A stretch of 28,292 nucleotides of DNA from a virus. The notes under the pieces are model-generated. The model had not been told where the DNA came from and made no database searches. It was given only the letters and a program-made list of their open reading frames with translations. The stretch is from positions 1 to 28,292 of IMG/VR virus record IMGVR_UViG_3300025108_000286; one strand, written 5' to 3'. Below are positions 15,454 to 20,739 of this stretch, in pieces. The translations under genes were made by a program, and so were the position numbers. Every line of letters starts with the position of its first letter. The first letter of the stretch is position 1.

Positions 15454-16286
15454 TAGCGGAACAAGCCACCCTTACGCATATCTACGTGACCCTTAGTAAC
15501 TTTGCCACCACTCTTCATGTAGCCCATTTTGTTACGTACAGCAGTAGGCAGTTTCTTTAAGCCAGCTTGATCTGCGGCAGGTTTAGTGAGTCCACCACGT
15601 TTGTAGCCTCGTTTGGATTTAAATTTATCAGCTACTTTTTTACCTTCTTCTTCTTGCTTCTTAACGTAAGCTGCTAATTCAGCTTTAGTCATGTTACGAG
15701 GATCTTTTTTACCAGAAGGCTTGCTAGTTTCTGCTTTACGAGAGGGAAGGGCATCAGGCAACGTTATTTTCTTTTTACCCGTAGCACCTGCTTGTGCTTT
15801 ACGAGAAGCTGCTACCGCCGCTGCTTTATCTGCCGCATCAACTTTCTTTTCGATAGCATCAAATTCTGCTTGTGTAATTTTATTAGCACGTAAATTTTTA
15901 CCTGCTTCAACTAAAACATCTGCACGTTGCTTATCAGTAAAGGAACGATACACGCCCATAGATAACGGCTTATTGCCTGCTTGCGTTGTTATAGCTGACA
16001 TGCTACCAGTAGCAGAAGAGCTTCGTTCTTTTTCTGACTGCCTACGTTTGTCAGGATCTTTAGGTAATTGACCTTTAGGTTTCTTCGCAGCAGCGTCTGC
16101 TTTTTTCATAGCATCAATTTGTTTATTTGCCAAAGCATTAATTTCTGCTAATGCATCCTTTTCAGCCTCGCCTTTAAGTTTAGGATTATCTAAAACTTTT
16201 TGACGAATCTCGCTCTTTACACTACGTACACCACCAGGTGTCTTAGGTTTCATTAATTTTTGTAGTAACGTTTTTATTCCAGCCAT
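15453..16286 (-). CDS. Lys/Ala-rich protein, probably virion-associated
   Basis: 277 residues from the ATG at 16286, which has AAAGGAA 9 nt upstream; an in-frame upstream start at 16334 overlaps the preceding gene and has no good site. The product is low complexity: Lys, Ala, Glu and Asp in helical stretches (ADKAAAVAASRKAQ), then a Gly/Lys-rich end (KSKRGYKRGGLTKP, YMKSGGKVTKGHVDMRKGGL). Such endings recur in small proteins of this region. Probably extended or disordered. Internal head or DNA-associated protein is a guess. Confidence 0.65.
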   Translation of the reverse strand: MAGIKTLLQKLMKPKTPGGVRSVKSEIRQKVLDNPKLKGEAEKDALAEINALANKQIDAMKKADAAAKKPKGQLPKDPDKRRQSEKERSSSATGSMSAITTQAGNKPLSMGVYRSFTDKQRADVLVEAGKNLRANKITQAEFDAIEKKVDAADKAAAVAASRKAQAGATGKKKITLPDALPSRKAETSKPSGKKDPRNMTKAELAAYVKKQEEEGKKVADKFKSKRGYKRGGLTKPAADQAGLKKLPTAVRNKMGYMKSGGKVTKGHVDMRKGGLFR

Positions 16287-16299
16287 TGTTTGGTTTCCT

Positions 16300-16593
16300 T
16301 TACCATTTAACTTTATGCGACCAATATCTCGCACTTAGCTTACTAGGCTTAGAGTCTTGAGCATTGTGTCTTGCGTAATAACTCTTCTTACGAGCTTTGT
16401 CTTTTGCAGTTGTAGGACTCTTACCAGCACCCTTTACACCCTGCTGTCCGAATCTAATAAATTTATACGTGTCACCTTCTTTAGCCATTACGCAGTGTGA
16501 CTTCTTAGGATGCTTAGGTGTCCTCTTAGGTTTGTTAACACCAGAGAGTCCTTCCTCTTTCATTTTAGTTTTAACTCTTTCAGGTACGCTCAT
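16300..16593 (-). CDS. Small basic phage protein with RFGQQGVKGAGK motif
   Basis: 97 residues from ATG 16593, which has AAGGA 7 nt upstream; GTG 16611 is the in-frame alternative. The core HCVMAKEGDTYKFIRFGQQG then VKGAGKSPTTAKDKARKKSY, ending LSARYWSHKVKW, belongs to a small family common in marine phages (DUF6321-like, from memory). It is very basic. The beta-hairpin start and conserved Gly-rich loop suggest a small folded nucleic-acid-binding domain, but no function is established to my knowledge. Confidence 0.72.
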   Translation of the reverse strand: MSVPERVKTKMKEEGLSGVNKPKRTPKHPKKSHCVMAKEGDTYKFIRFGQQGVKGAGKSPTTAKDKARKKSYYARHNAQDSKPSKLSARYWSHKVKW

Positions 16594-16792
16594 CGGTCCA
16601 TCCTTCTTCACGCATAGCCCACTCTACATGCTCTAACGTAAATTTACGACCGTAGTGGGCTTCCACTGCAGTCTTTACATAGAATACATCACTATGGGGA
16701 ATATGTAAGTCTTCAAGATTACCATCTAATACGTGTCGGTAAAATTCTTCAAGAACATTATCTGTATATAGTTTTACTGATTTCTTTGCCAT
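16580..16792 (-). CDS. Hypothetical protein, first leftward gene
   Basis: 70 residues from ATG 16792; TTG at 16798 is in frame. The product is mixed and slightly acidic (LYTDNVLEEFYRHVLDGNLE, DVFYVKTAVEAHYGRKFT, VEWAMREEGW) and looks like a small helical protein. It overlaps the next gene by 14 nt and stands first downstream of the divergent regulatory region. No strong ribosome site is seen. Function unknown. Confidence 0.62.
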   Translation of the reverse strand: MAKKSVKLYTDNVLEEFYRHVLDGNLEDLHIPHSDVFYVKTAVEAHYGRKFTLEHVEWAMREEGWTDERT

Positions 16793-16803
16793 TGTCAATA
16801 CTT

Positions 16804-16817
16804 TATTTGTACAAATA
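16804..16817. repeat. Perfect 14-bp palindrome upstream of the first leftward gene
   Basis: TATTTGTACAAATA is a perfect palindrome lying 12 nt before the start codon at 16792. Its place is right for an operator or leader hairpin controlling that gene. Confidence 0.55.
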
Positions 16818-16837
16818 TGAAAGTCCTCGCCTACAGC

Positions 16838-16887
16838 GATATTTCATTTACAAGTATACCTTCGGAGATATTCATTTAAGTGTATCA
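16838..16887. repeat. Imperfect direct repeat
   Basis: GATATTTCATTTACAAGTAT at 16838 and GATATTCATTTAAGTGTAT at 16867 match closely with two single-base gaps, 29 bp apart. Possible protein-binding or origin repeats. Confidence 0.45.
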
Positions 16888-16904
16888 CTGTACGTGTATA
16901 CTTA
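16877..16904. repeat. 28-bp imperfect palindrome, copy 1
   Basis: A TAAGTGTA end and a TGTATACTTA end flank a shared centre ACTGTACGTGTAT (16887-16899). It is nearly the same sequence as the unit at 16954-16981. Operator-like. Confidence 0.55.
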
Positions 16905-16953
16905 AAGTATATTTATAGTTACTGTATATTTAAGAGATTAGTATATGTGATTG

Positions 16954-16981
16954 TAAGTGTGTACTGTACGTGTATCACTTA
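16954..16981. repeat. 28-bp imperfect palindrome, copy 2
   Basis: Same plan as copy 1: TAAGTGTG start, centre ACTGTACGTGTAT (16963-16975), TATCACTTA end; two single-base gaps separate the copies, which start 77 bp apart. Confidence 0.55.
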
Positions 16982-17010
16982 TAGTGACCCTACCCTAACT
17001 AACATATATA

Positions 17011-17038
17011 GTTTTACACATTATATGATACATGTCAA
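17011..17038 (-). promoter_or_regulatory. Candidate leftward promoter of the late module
   Basis: TTGACA (17038-17033) is followed after 16 nt by TAAAAC (17016-17011), then TATATAT. The spacing and the AACTATATAT continuation are the same as at the capsid promoter. The -10 box is weak, so this is tentative. Confidence 0.4.
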
Positions 17039-17215
17039 CCCCTAATCGTACTATTGTAACATTATGTGATATACTGAAACATTCCGTTACCTAGTGATAG
17101 CACGTACTGTGTTATAATATAACGTACCTACGAGTATGTAAACCACCTTCTGTGTATAGTGGTTAACAGTGCATTTTACTGATCTGTGTAGAAGTACATG
17201 TATATATAACGTATA

Positions 17216-17240
17216 CCCCCCGCATGGCCCCTGCCCGCCC
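17216..17240 (-). other. G-quadruplex motif on the minus strand
   Basis: The plus strand has C runs of 6, 4, 3 and 3 at 17216-17221, 17228-17231, 17234-17236 and 17238-17240, so the minus strand reads G3-N1-G3-N2-G4-N6-G6. This satisfies the standard intramolecular quadruplex pattern and stands out in otherwise AT-rich surroundings. Confidence 0.6.
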
Positions 17241-17318
17241 TCTCTCAACACGCAATTGCACGTATCATGCAACGTCATGACCTGTGTTGACAGCAATCAA
17301 TGCCTCACCATCCACCGA

Positions 17319-17432
17319 CATATCAAAGATATGAATGATATCAACAGCTTATTTGTCTACGACAACTGTTATGCAATCAGTTGCCATACTAAAGTATGAA
17401 AAAACACAGCACATTTTCACACCTTTGGTGTG
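17319..17432. repeat. Regular array of four short palindromes
   Basis: CATATC-AAA-GATATG (17319-17333), TTGTC-TAC-GACAA (17353-17365), CATACT-AA-AGTATG (17385-17398) and CACACC-TTT-GGTGTG (17418-17432) are each perfect palindromes with a 2-3 nt centre. The three gaps between them are each exactly 19 nt. The sequences differ, only the symmetry and spacing are constant. Confidence 0.6.
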
Positions 17433-17464
17433 TTGCAGTGCCGATGCTCATTATAACACCACCC

Positions 17465-17479
17465 ACCATCTGTGATGGT
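17465..17479. repeat. Palindrome ACCATC-TGT-GATGGT
   Basis: Perfect 6-bp arms with a 3-nt centre, same design as the array units upstream but off their spacing. ATGCGCAT follows at 17481-17488. Confidence 0.5.
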
Positions 17480-17542
17480 CATGCGCATCATCACATAGCA
17501 TATCCACGAGCCGCATGTAGCTCTGCCAATGGATCACCAACC

Positions 17543-17556
17543 GTCCAACATTGGAC
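17543..17556. promoter_or_regulatory. GTCCAAYRTTGGAC palindrome, copy 1
   Basis: GTCCAACATTGGAC, flanked by CAACC and ACTTC, in the divergent region about 275 bp before the first early gene. First of six identical-core copies. Confidence 0.65.
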
Positions 17557-17560
17557 ACTT

Positions 17561-17575
17561 CACATCTTTGATGTG
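17561..17575. repeat. Palindrome CACATC-TTT-GATGTG
   Basis: Perfect 6-bp arms with a TTT centre, 4 bp after the first GTCCAAYRTTGGAC copy and close in sequence to CACACC-TTT-GGTGTG at 17418. Confidence 0.5.
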
Positions 17576-17645
17576 GCAATTAAGCAACAGTTTCAGTGAC
17601 CCAACCCAAACTTGGCTTGTGAGTTTAGCGCACGAACTTCACTAC

Positions 17646-17663
17646 GTAGTTAGTGCTAACTAC
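17646..17663. repeat. Palindrome GTAGTTAG-TG-CTAACTAC
   Basis: Perfect 8-bp arms around TG. The 2-nt centre makes an RNA hairpin unlikely without opening the stem, so a dimeric protein site or a cruciform in DNA is likelier. Confidence 0.5.
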
Positions 17664-17735
17664 TACGTTGCAGTCATACGGGAAACGACAGGCGCAGAGG
17701 ATCACGAGGCAACTTTTCTCTGGACAAACTCTATA

Positions 17736-17817
17736 CTATCTTCTAATAGTTTTATAAGAGAATTATATCTCACTTCTTGTGAGAGATATAAGTTCTCTTT
17801 TATAAAACAGAAGATAG
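17736..17817 (+). other. 82-nt near-perfect hairpin before the first early gene
   Basis: CTATCTTCT at 17736 pairs with AGAAGATAG ending at 17817; inside, GTTTTATA pairs with TATAAAAC, AAGAG with CTCTT, TATA with TATA and CTCAC with GTGAG, closing on TTCTT (17774-17778). About 33 base pairs form with four small bulges. It ends 14 nt before the start codon, just ahead of the ribosome site. It may be an RNase III processing site, an mRNA stabiliser or a DNA cruciform. Confidence 0.7.
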
Positions 17818-17831
17818 ATAGGAAAACGAAA

Positions 17832-18404
17832 ATGGCAAACTCAACAGCAACAACCGGTACTTCAATAGACGCTTTAGTGAAAGAGGGCAAAGCCCTTGGT
17901 TCAATTTGGCGTCAAGTGAACAGCCTCAAGCAAACCATCAAAGAGAATGGTTTTGATACAAGGTTGGGTAAATTGCTACAGCAATTGAAAGCGTCATCTA
18001 CTGTAGACAGCGGTCAAATACCAACACATGTTCTTCGAACACATGGTATTCAGCAGATTGATCGTCGCCGTCGTTCAGAAGCTTTGTGGTTCGTTGAAAA
18101 CGAAAAAGAGTGTCGTGAGTTTATTGCCAATGGCAATTTCAAAGGTTCATCACTGACAGCTTTACAAGCTGCAATGCGTAAAGCTGCTAAAGCAGATGAC
18201 GCTGAAACCACCGAAGGTGAAGTGTCCAATGTTGGACAGTCTGAGCCTACTGAACAGCCAAAGGCTGATGCACCTAAGCCTCGTATCACTCACAAGGTGA
18301 TGGTGAATACCATCCTTGCTCAAGCTGAACTCAATGGCTTGGATCTTGAAAAGATCATTGAAGATCTGATGGCTGCTGTTCCTTCACAGCAAGTGGCAGC
18401 ATGA
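17832..18404 (+). CDS. First early protein, unknown function
   Basis: 190 residues from the ATG at 17832, with TAGGAAAA upstream; an in-frame extension back to 17529 would run through the hairpin and a palindrome and is rejected. Residues 10-55 are helical and basic (LVKEGKALGSIWRQVNSLKQ), 60-120 contain the charged segment IQQIDRRRRSEALWFVENEK and a helical LTALQAAMRKA, and after a Thr/Glu/Pro linker (125-150) a helical end follows (LAQAELNGLDLEKIIEDLMA). It could bind nucleic acid. One GTCCAAYRTTGGAC copy lies inside the gene and encodes NVGQS (133-137) in the linker. I do not recognise the family. Confidence 0.8.
   Translation: MANSTATTGTSIDALVKEGKALGSIWRQVNSLKQTIKENGFDTRLGKLLQQLKASSTVDSGQIPTHVLRTHGIQQIDRRRRSEALWFVENEKECREFIANGNFKGSSLTALQAAMRKAAKADDAETTEGEVSNVGQSEPTEQPKADAPKPRITHKVMVNTILAQAELNGLDLEKIIEDLMAAVPSQQVAA
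18224..18237. promoter_or_regulatory. GTCCAAYRTTGGAC palindrome, copy 2 (inside a gene)
   Basis: GTCCAATGTTGGAC within the linker-coding part of the first early gene. Its right flank AGTCTG is shared with copy 6. Confidence 0.65.
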
Positions 18405-18601
18405 GGTACAAAGTACCTAACACCAAAGCCAGCGTTGAGCAATCACAGCTTGACGCTGCTATGGCACAGTTCTGCGAACTCGCAGACGATATGAACCGTC
18501 CAACATTGGACACTTTGATTGCTAACACATTAACTCCTAAAGAGTTAAAGAAACGTGAACCAACACTTATCTACGATAGTGGATGGAAGGATGCATCATG
18601 A
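18401..18601 (+). CDS. Hypothetical early protein
   Basis: 66 residues, start overlapping the previous stop as ATGA. The product is helical (VEQSQLDAAMAQFCELADDM) with a short second part (LTPKELKKREPTLIYDSGW). It includes RPTLDTL encoded by a GTCCAAYRTTGGAC copy. No known domain. Position directly after the first early gene suggests coexpression. Confidence 0.65.
   Translation: MRYKVPNTKASVEQSQLDAAMAQFCELADDMNRPTLDTLIANTLTPKELKKREPTLIYDSGWKDAS
18498..18511. promoter_or_regulatory. GTCCAAYRTTGGAC palindrome, copy 3 (inside a gene)
   Basis: GTCCAACATTGGAC, flanked by AACC and ACTTTG as in the leader copies, within the 66-residue gene. Confidence 0.65.
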
Positions 18602-18798
18602 ATTACTCTGTAATTGTATTAAATGCTGATGGTGAAACCATCTTTGAAACCAAACCATATGATGGTGACTGTGAACTGGCTGGGAAAGCTATGGGCAGAT
18701 GCGCTGACAGATGGGAAAAACGTGGCTACGAAGTAGAGTTTCGTGAAACAAAAGACGCTGCTGTGGATTTACATTTGCATGGGTGGCACAATGATTAA
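18598..18798 (+). CDS. Hypothetical early protein
   Basis: 66 residues from the ATG at 18598, overlapping the previous stop (ATGA) and with AAGGA upstream; the in-frame ATG at 18583 lies deeper in the previous gene. The sequence MNYSVIVLNADGETIFETKP looks like a beta-hairpin start, followed by a helix (CELAGKAMGRCADRWEKRGY) and a strand (EVEFRET). A small alpha/beta protein; function unknown. Confidence 0.65.
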   Translation: MNYSVIVLNADGETIFETKPYDGDCELAGKAMGRCADRWEKRGYEVEFRETKDAAVDLHLHGWHND

Positions 18799-18961
18799 AA
18801 TCATTCTCGCCATTGCTTGGTCTGTAATACTTGTATTACTTACCTATTTGACCATTGCTGTTGTGTCACTCAATGGTCACTTGCACATACTCATTGGCAT
18901 TGCGGTTCCCGTTGCAATGTTGGGGTTTATCACAATTTGTGAAAGGCCGCTTGACAAGTAG
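18791..18961 (+). CDS. Small early membrane protein
   Basis: 56 residues from the ATG at 18791, which overlaps the preceding stop; the longer frame from 18743 lies mostly inside the previous gene. Two hydrophobic segments (IILAIAWSVILVLLTYLTIA and HILIGIAVPVAMLGFITI) are joined by a short polar turn, ending ERPLDK. An inner-membrane protein acting early in infection, perhaps in host takeover or superinfection exclusion; this is a guess from topology. Confidence 0.65.
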   Translation: MIKIILAIAWSVILVLLTYLTIAVVSLNGHLHILIGIAVPVAMLGFITICERPLDK

Positions 18962-18970
18962 TATTACATA

Positions 18971-19012
18971 GTTATATAAACACTTGATACTTTAGTGAAA
19001 GTGTTATATAAC
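18971..19012 (+). promoter_or_regulatory. Promoter inside an inverted repeat
   Basis: GTTATATAAACACTT (18971-18985) and AAGTGTTATATAAC (18999-19012) are inverted repeats with one bulged A. TTGATA (18984-18989) and TATAAC (19007-19012), 17 nt apart, make a good sigma70-like promoter within it, 64 nt before the next gene. The symmetry suggests regulator binding over the promoter. Confidence 0.55.
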
Positions 19013-19042
19013 ATATGTATAATACTAAAGATAACTGAAACC

Positions 19043-19056
19043 GTCCAATGTTGGAC
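19043..19056. promoter_or_regulatory. GTCCAAYRTTGGAC palindrome, copy 4 (gene leader)
   Basis: GTCCAATGTTGGAC between AACTGAAACC and ACTTTAAACGGAGT, 19 nt before a start codon. The whole leader is nearly repeated at copy 5. Confidence 0.7.
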
Positions 19057-19075
19057 ACTTTAAACGGAGTTTACT

Positions 19076-19339
19076 ATGTTCTATCAAGATCTCTGCCAAA
19101 CATACTCAGATGTATACAAAGACTTTCATGGTGTACGTCCACCATCAGGCCATAACATGTCCGTTGTAGAGTTGCTAGAGCAAATTGATATGTACCAAAA
19201 GTACATAGAAGAAGATCTAGCACAAGAACGTGCCATTGAGGATGCAAGCATCAATGCTTGTATGGATCATGGTGCTCCTGACATAGACACTGCCATGCGG
19301 TGGCTTGAACAAGCTAACATCCATGCTCAATGGGTGTAA
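19076..19339 (+). CDS. Hypothetical early protein, acidic
   Basis: 87 residues, with CGGAG upstream of the start. It is helical and acidic (MSVVELLEQIDMYQKYIEED, LAQERAIEDASINACMDHGA) and has no membrane segment or known motif. It is preceded by a palindromic promoter and a GTCCAAYRTTGGAC copy and followed by a large inverted repeat, so it forms its own regulated unit. Function unknown. Confidence 0.68.
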   Translation: MFYQDLCQTYSDVYKDFHGVRPPSGHNMSVVELLEQIDMYQKYIEEDLAQERAIEDASINACMDHGAPDIDTAMRWLEQANIHAQWV

Positions 19340-19446
19340 GCAGATATAAGTACACTTGGAAGTTATATTTAACTTTCACTATACATAATCAATGGTGTGG
19401 AGATAGGCCGTCCAGTCTACAACCCAAGTGTATTTTTATCTGCTTA
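19337..19446 (+). ncRNA. Candidate structured RNA, cloverleaf-like leader
   Basis: A 23-nt arm at 19337-19359 (from TAAGCAGATA to ACACTTGG) pairs with 19424-19446 (CCAAGTGT to ATCTGCTTA) with 21 matches. The 64-nt interior can form three more stems: AAGTTA/TAACTT, CACTAT/ATGGTG (one G-T pair, 9-nt loop) and TGGA/TCCA (9-nt loop). The element fills the gap before the GP88-like gene and begins at the preceding stop codon. It does not match any riboswitch or tRNA consensus I know. It could be a regulatory leader or a processed small RNA. Confidence 0.5.
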
Positions 19447-19455
19447 ACTGAAACC

Positions 19456-19469
19456 GTCCAATGTTGGAC
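19456..19469. promoter_or_regulatory. GTCCAAYRTTGGAC palindrome, copy 5 (gene leader)
   Basis: GTCCAATGTTGGAC between AACTGAAACC and ACTTTTACGGAGT, 20 nt before the next start, copying the arrangement of copy 4. Confidence 0.7.
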
Positions 19470-19489
19470 ACTTTTACGGAGTAACCGTT

Positions 19490-20119
19490 ATGACTAAACC
19501 TGCAGTACACATTTCAACCATGACAGGCAAGCTGGATGGATTTCGTGCCATCAGCACAAACACTCGTACAAATACATATTGCCTTGAGCAACATGAACGT
19601 GCAGTAGAGCACAAGACTGACAATATTTGTGGTGATTGCTATAGCCATGCTATGCTCAAGGGCTATCGTAAAAACATGGCTCCTGCCTTACAACGTAACA
19701 GTGATTTGTTGGCTACCCGTCCATTGGAACCGTATGAAATACCACGCATTAATGATGCAGTATTTCGTTTCAATGCTCATGGTGAATTGATCAACATGCA
19801 GCATATGGAAAACCTTATGGCTATTGTCCTTGACAATCCTTGGTGCACATTCGCCCTATGGACGAAACGTGTGGACCTAGTATTCCGTTGGCTACGTAAC
19901 AATGCCAAGCCATCCAATTTGAATTTGATTTACTCAAATCCTAAGAAGTCGCATATCATGTCAAAGCCACCAAAACATTTTGACAAGACGTTCAACAACG
20001 TGCTAGAACATGAGCATGTAGATCAACAAAACTGCACTGGGCAGAAGTGCAAAGACTGTCGTATCTGCTACACTATGAACGACATATTCACCATTGTAGA
20101 GAAGGTTAAAAAGTATTAA
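19490..20119 (+). CDS. GP88-like Cys-rich phage protein
   Basis: 209 residues, with ACGGAG upstream of the start. ICGDCY (46-51) followed by LKGYRKNMAPALQRNSDLL, FRFNAHGEL (92-100) and WCTFALWTKR (118-127) is a pattern I associate with phage GP88/Gp37-Gp68-type proteins. The C-terminus adds a second cysteine cluster, C182-x4-C187-x2-C190-x2-C193. Metal binding, by zinc or an iron-sulfur cluster, is likely. The biochemical role of the family is not known to me. It is the first gene after the structured leader and the repeat, and it overlaps the next gene as TAATG. Confidence 0.75.
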   Translation: MTKPAVHISTMTGKLDGFRAISTNTRTNTYCLEQHERAVEHKTDNICGDCYSHAMLKGYRKNMAPALQRNSDLLATRPLEPYEIPRINDAVFRFNAHGELINMQHMENLMAIVLDNPWCTFALWTKRVDLVFRWLRNNAKPSNLNLIYSNPKKSHIMSKPPKHFDKTFNNVLEHEHVDQQNCTGQKCKDCRICYTMNDIFTIVEKVKKY

Positions 20120-20283
20120 TGAAGAAATCTGTAACATACCGAAACCCTGTGGCAAAGGCTATGTTGCAGGAGCGTAAATCACCACAAGTCGTGCCGCCTA
20201 AGAAAGGTGGCAAGGCTAAACGCAACCGAAGAAAGGACAATCTCAATGCGATACGAGATGCAAAACTTTATCAAGATGACTAA
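20119..20283 (+). CDS. Small basic protein with RNPVAK motif
   Basis: 54 residues, TAATG-coupled to the preceding gene. It begins MKKSVTYRNPVAKAMLQER, then SPQVVPPKKGGKAKRNRRKD. The RNPVAK start and the basic V-x-P-K-K-G stretch recall short bacterial proteins (DUF7230-like) and, more loosely, the ribosome-rescue factor ArfA (RQRVEKNKKGKGSY). Both comparisons are from memory. Function uncertain; binding to RNA or the ribosome would fit the charge. Confidence 0.6.
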   Translation: MKKSVTYRNPVAKAMLQERKSPQVVPPKKGGKAKRNRRKDNLNAIRDAKLYQDD

Positions 20284-20404
20284 ACGAAAACCGTCCAATG
20301 TTGGACAGTCTGGCGACAGACAAAAATCTACTCGTGATGAGTGGAAACGTGCTCGTAAAATTGCACGTCAAACTAAACTTAACCTTCGTAAAAAAGTAGC
20401 ATAG
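20246..20404 (+). CDS. Small basic hypothetical protein
   Basis: 52 residues from ATG 20246 with AAAGGA 8 nt upstream; ATG 20276 (42 residues) just before the preceding stop is an alternative. The first part overlaps the 54-residue gene in another frame. A GTCCAAYRTTGGAC copy encodes PSNVGQS, followed by a basic helix (DEWKRARKIARQTKLNLRKK). No known domain; a small nucleic-acid-binding protein is possible. Confidence 0.5.
   Translation: MRYEMQNFIKMTKRKPSNVGQSGDRQKSTRDEWKRARKIARQTKLNLRKKVA
20293..20306. promoter_or_regulatory. GTCCAAYRTTGGAC palindrome, copy 6 (inside a gene)
   Basis: GTCCAATGTTGGAC, left flank AAAACC as in the leader copies and right flank AGTCTG as in copy 2. Last full copy; half sites appear further right, for example AACATTGGACAC at 21135-21146. 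Confidence 0.65.
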
Positions 20405-20415
20405 GAGCTAACACA

Positions 20416-20739
20416 ATGACAAATTCAAACGTAAATGCACCCGTAGTAAAAACGTATGCAGAGCATACGTTCCACATGAGCAAAGCACGTAAGTATACCT
20501 ACAACTACGTGGTAATTGACGAAGTTATTCGTGAGCTTTGGGGCGAAATGACTATGGAAGAAATTGCAGAAGCAATGAATGAGTACCCCAACCGTATCAA
20601 ATATCGTGTGAGAGTTCTCAAAGAGCTTGGTGTAATCAAAAACAAATACAACATGGAACGTGCCAACCTTATGCGGCAGCGTAAAGAGGCAGCTACATGG
20701 TTGAAAGAGATTGACGCAGAGCTTGCGAAAGTAGGCTAA
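20416..20739 (+). CDS. Winged-helix-type DNA-binding protein, candidate regulator
   Basis: 107 residues. Residues 33-73 (VIDEVIRELWGEMTMEEIAE, AMNEYPNRIKYRVRVLKELG) have the helix-turn-helix pattern of a winged-helix domain, with a possible wing at VIKNKYNM and a helical C-terminus (LMRQRKEAATWLKEIDAELA) suitable for dimerisation. GGAG lies upstream. It sits just after the last full copy of the dispersed palindrome and is the only clear HTH protein in the early module, so it is the first candidate to bind it. That link is inference. Confidence 0.72.
   Translation: MTNSNVNAPVVKTYAEHTFHMSKARKYTYNYVVIDEVIRELWGEMTMEEIAEAMNEYPNRIKYRVRVLKELGVIKNKYNMERANLMRQRKEAATWLKEIDAELAKVG

Larger units (their letters stand above)
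16793..17831. other. Divergent intergenic region rich in inverted repeats
   Basis: About 1 kb without a credible gene separates the leftward and rightward modules. From 16793 to 17165 it is very AT-rich with tandem palindromes and promoter-like sites. Around 17216-17240 it turns C-rich. From 17250 to 17670 it is full of short palindromes, and it ends in an 82-nt hairpin directly before the first early gene. It is a good candidate for the main promoter/operator region and perhaps an origin of replication; the parts are listed separately. Confidence 0.7.

Noticed and set aside
17319-17432. CRISPR-like array (short palindromes with constant spacing)
   Set aside because: Repeats are palindromic but not identical, gaps of 19 nt are too short for spacers, and no cas genes are present.
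17319-17575. N4-type virion RNA polymerase hairpin promoters (short stems with 3-nt loops)
   Set aside because: The stems lack a shared sequence and no virion RNA polymerase gene is seen in the window.
17087-17599. Three small frames in the divergent region (17087-17296 minus, 17169-17399 plus, 17396-17599 plus)
   Set aside because: No ribosome sites, Cys/His-rich odd composition, and they cross the palindromes; no resemblance to known proteins.
17529-17831. N-terminal extension of the first early protein
   Set aside because: It would run through a palindrome copy and the long hairpin; the ATG at 17832 has a proper ribosome site and the hairpin ends just before it.
19337-19446. tRNA gene (cloverleaf-like fold)
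   Set aside because: No 7-bp acceptor with a T-arm GTTCRA motif, and loop sizes do not match a tRNA.
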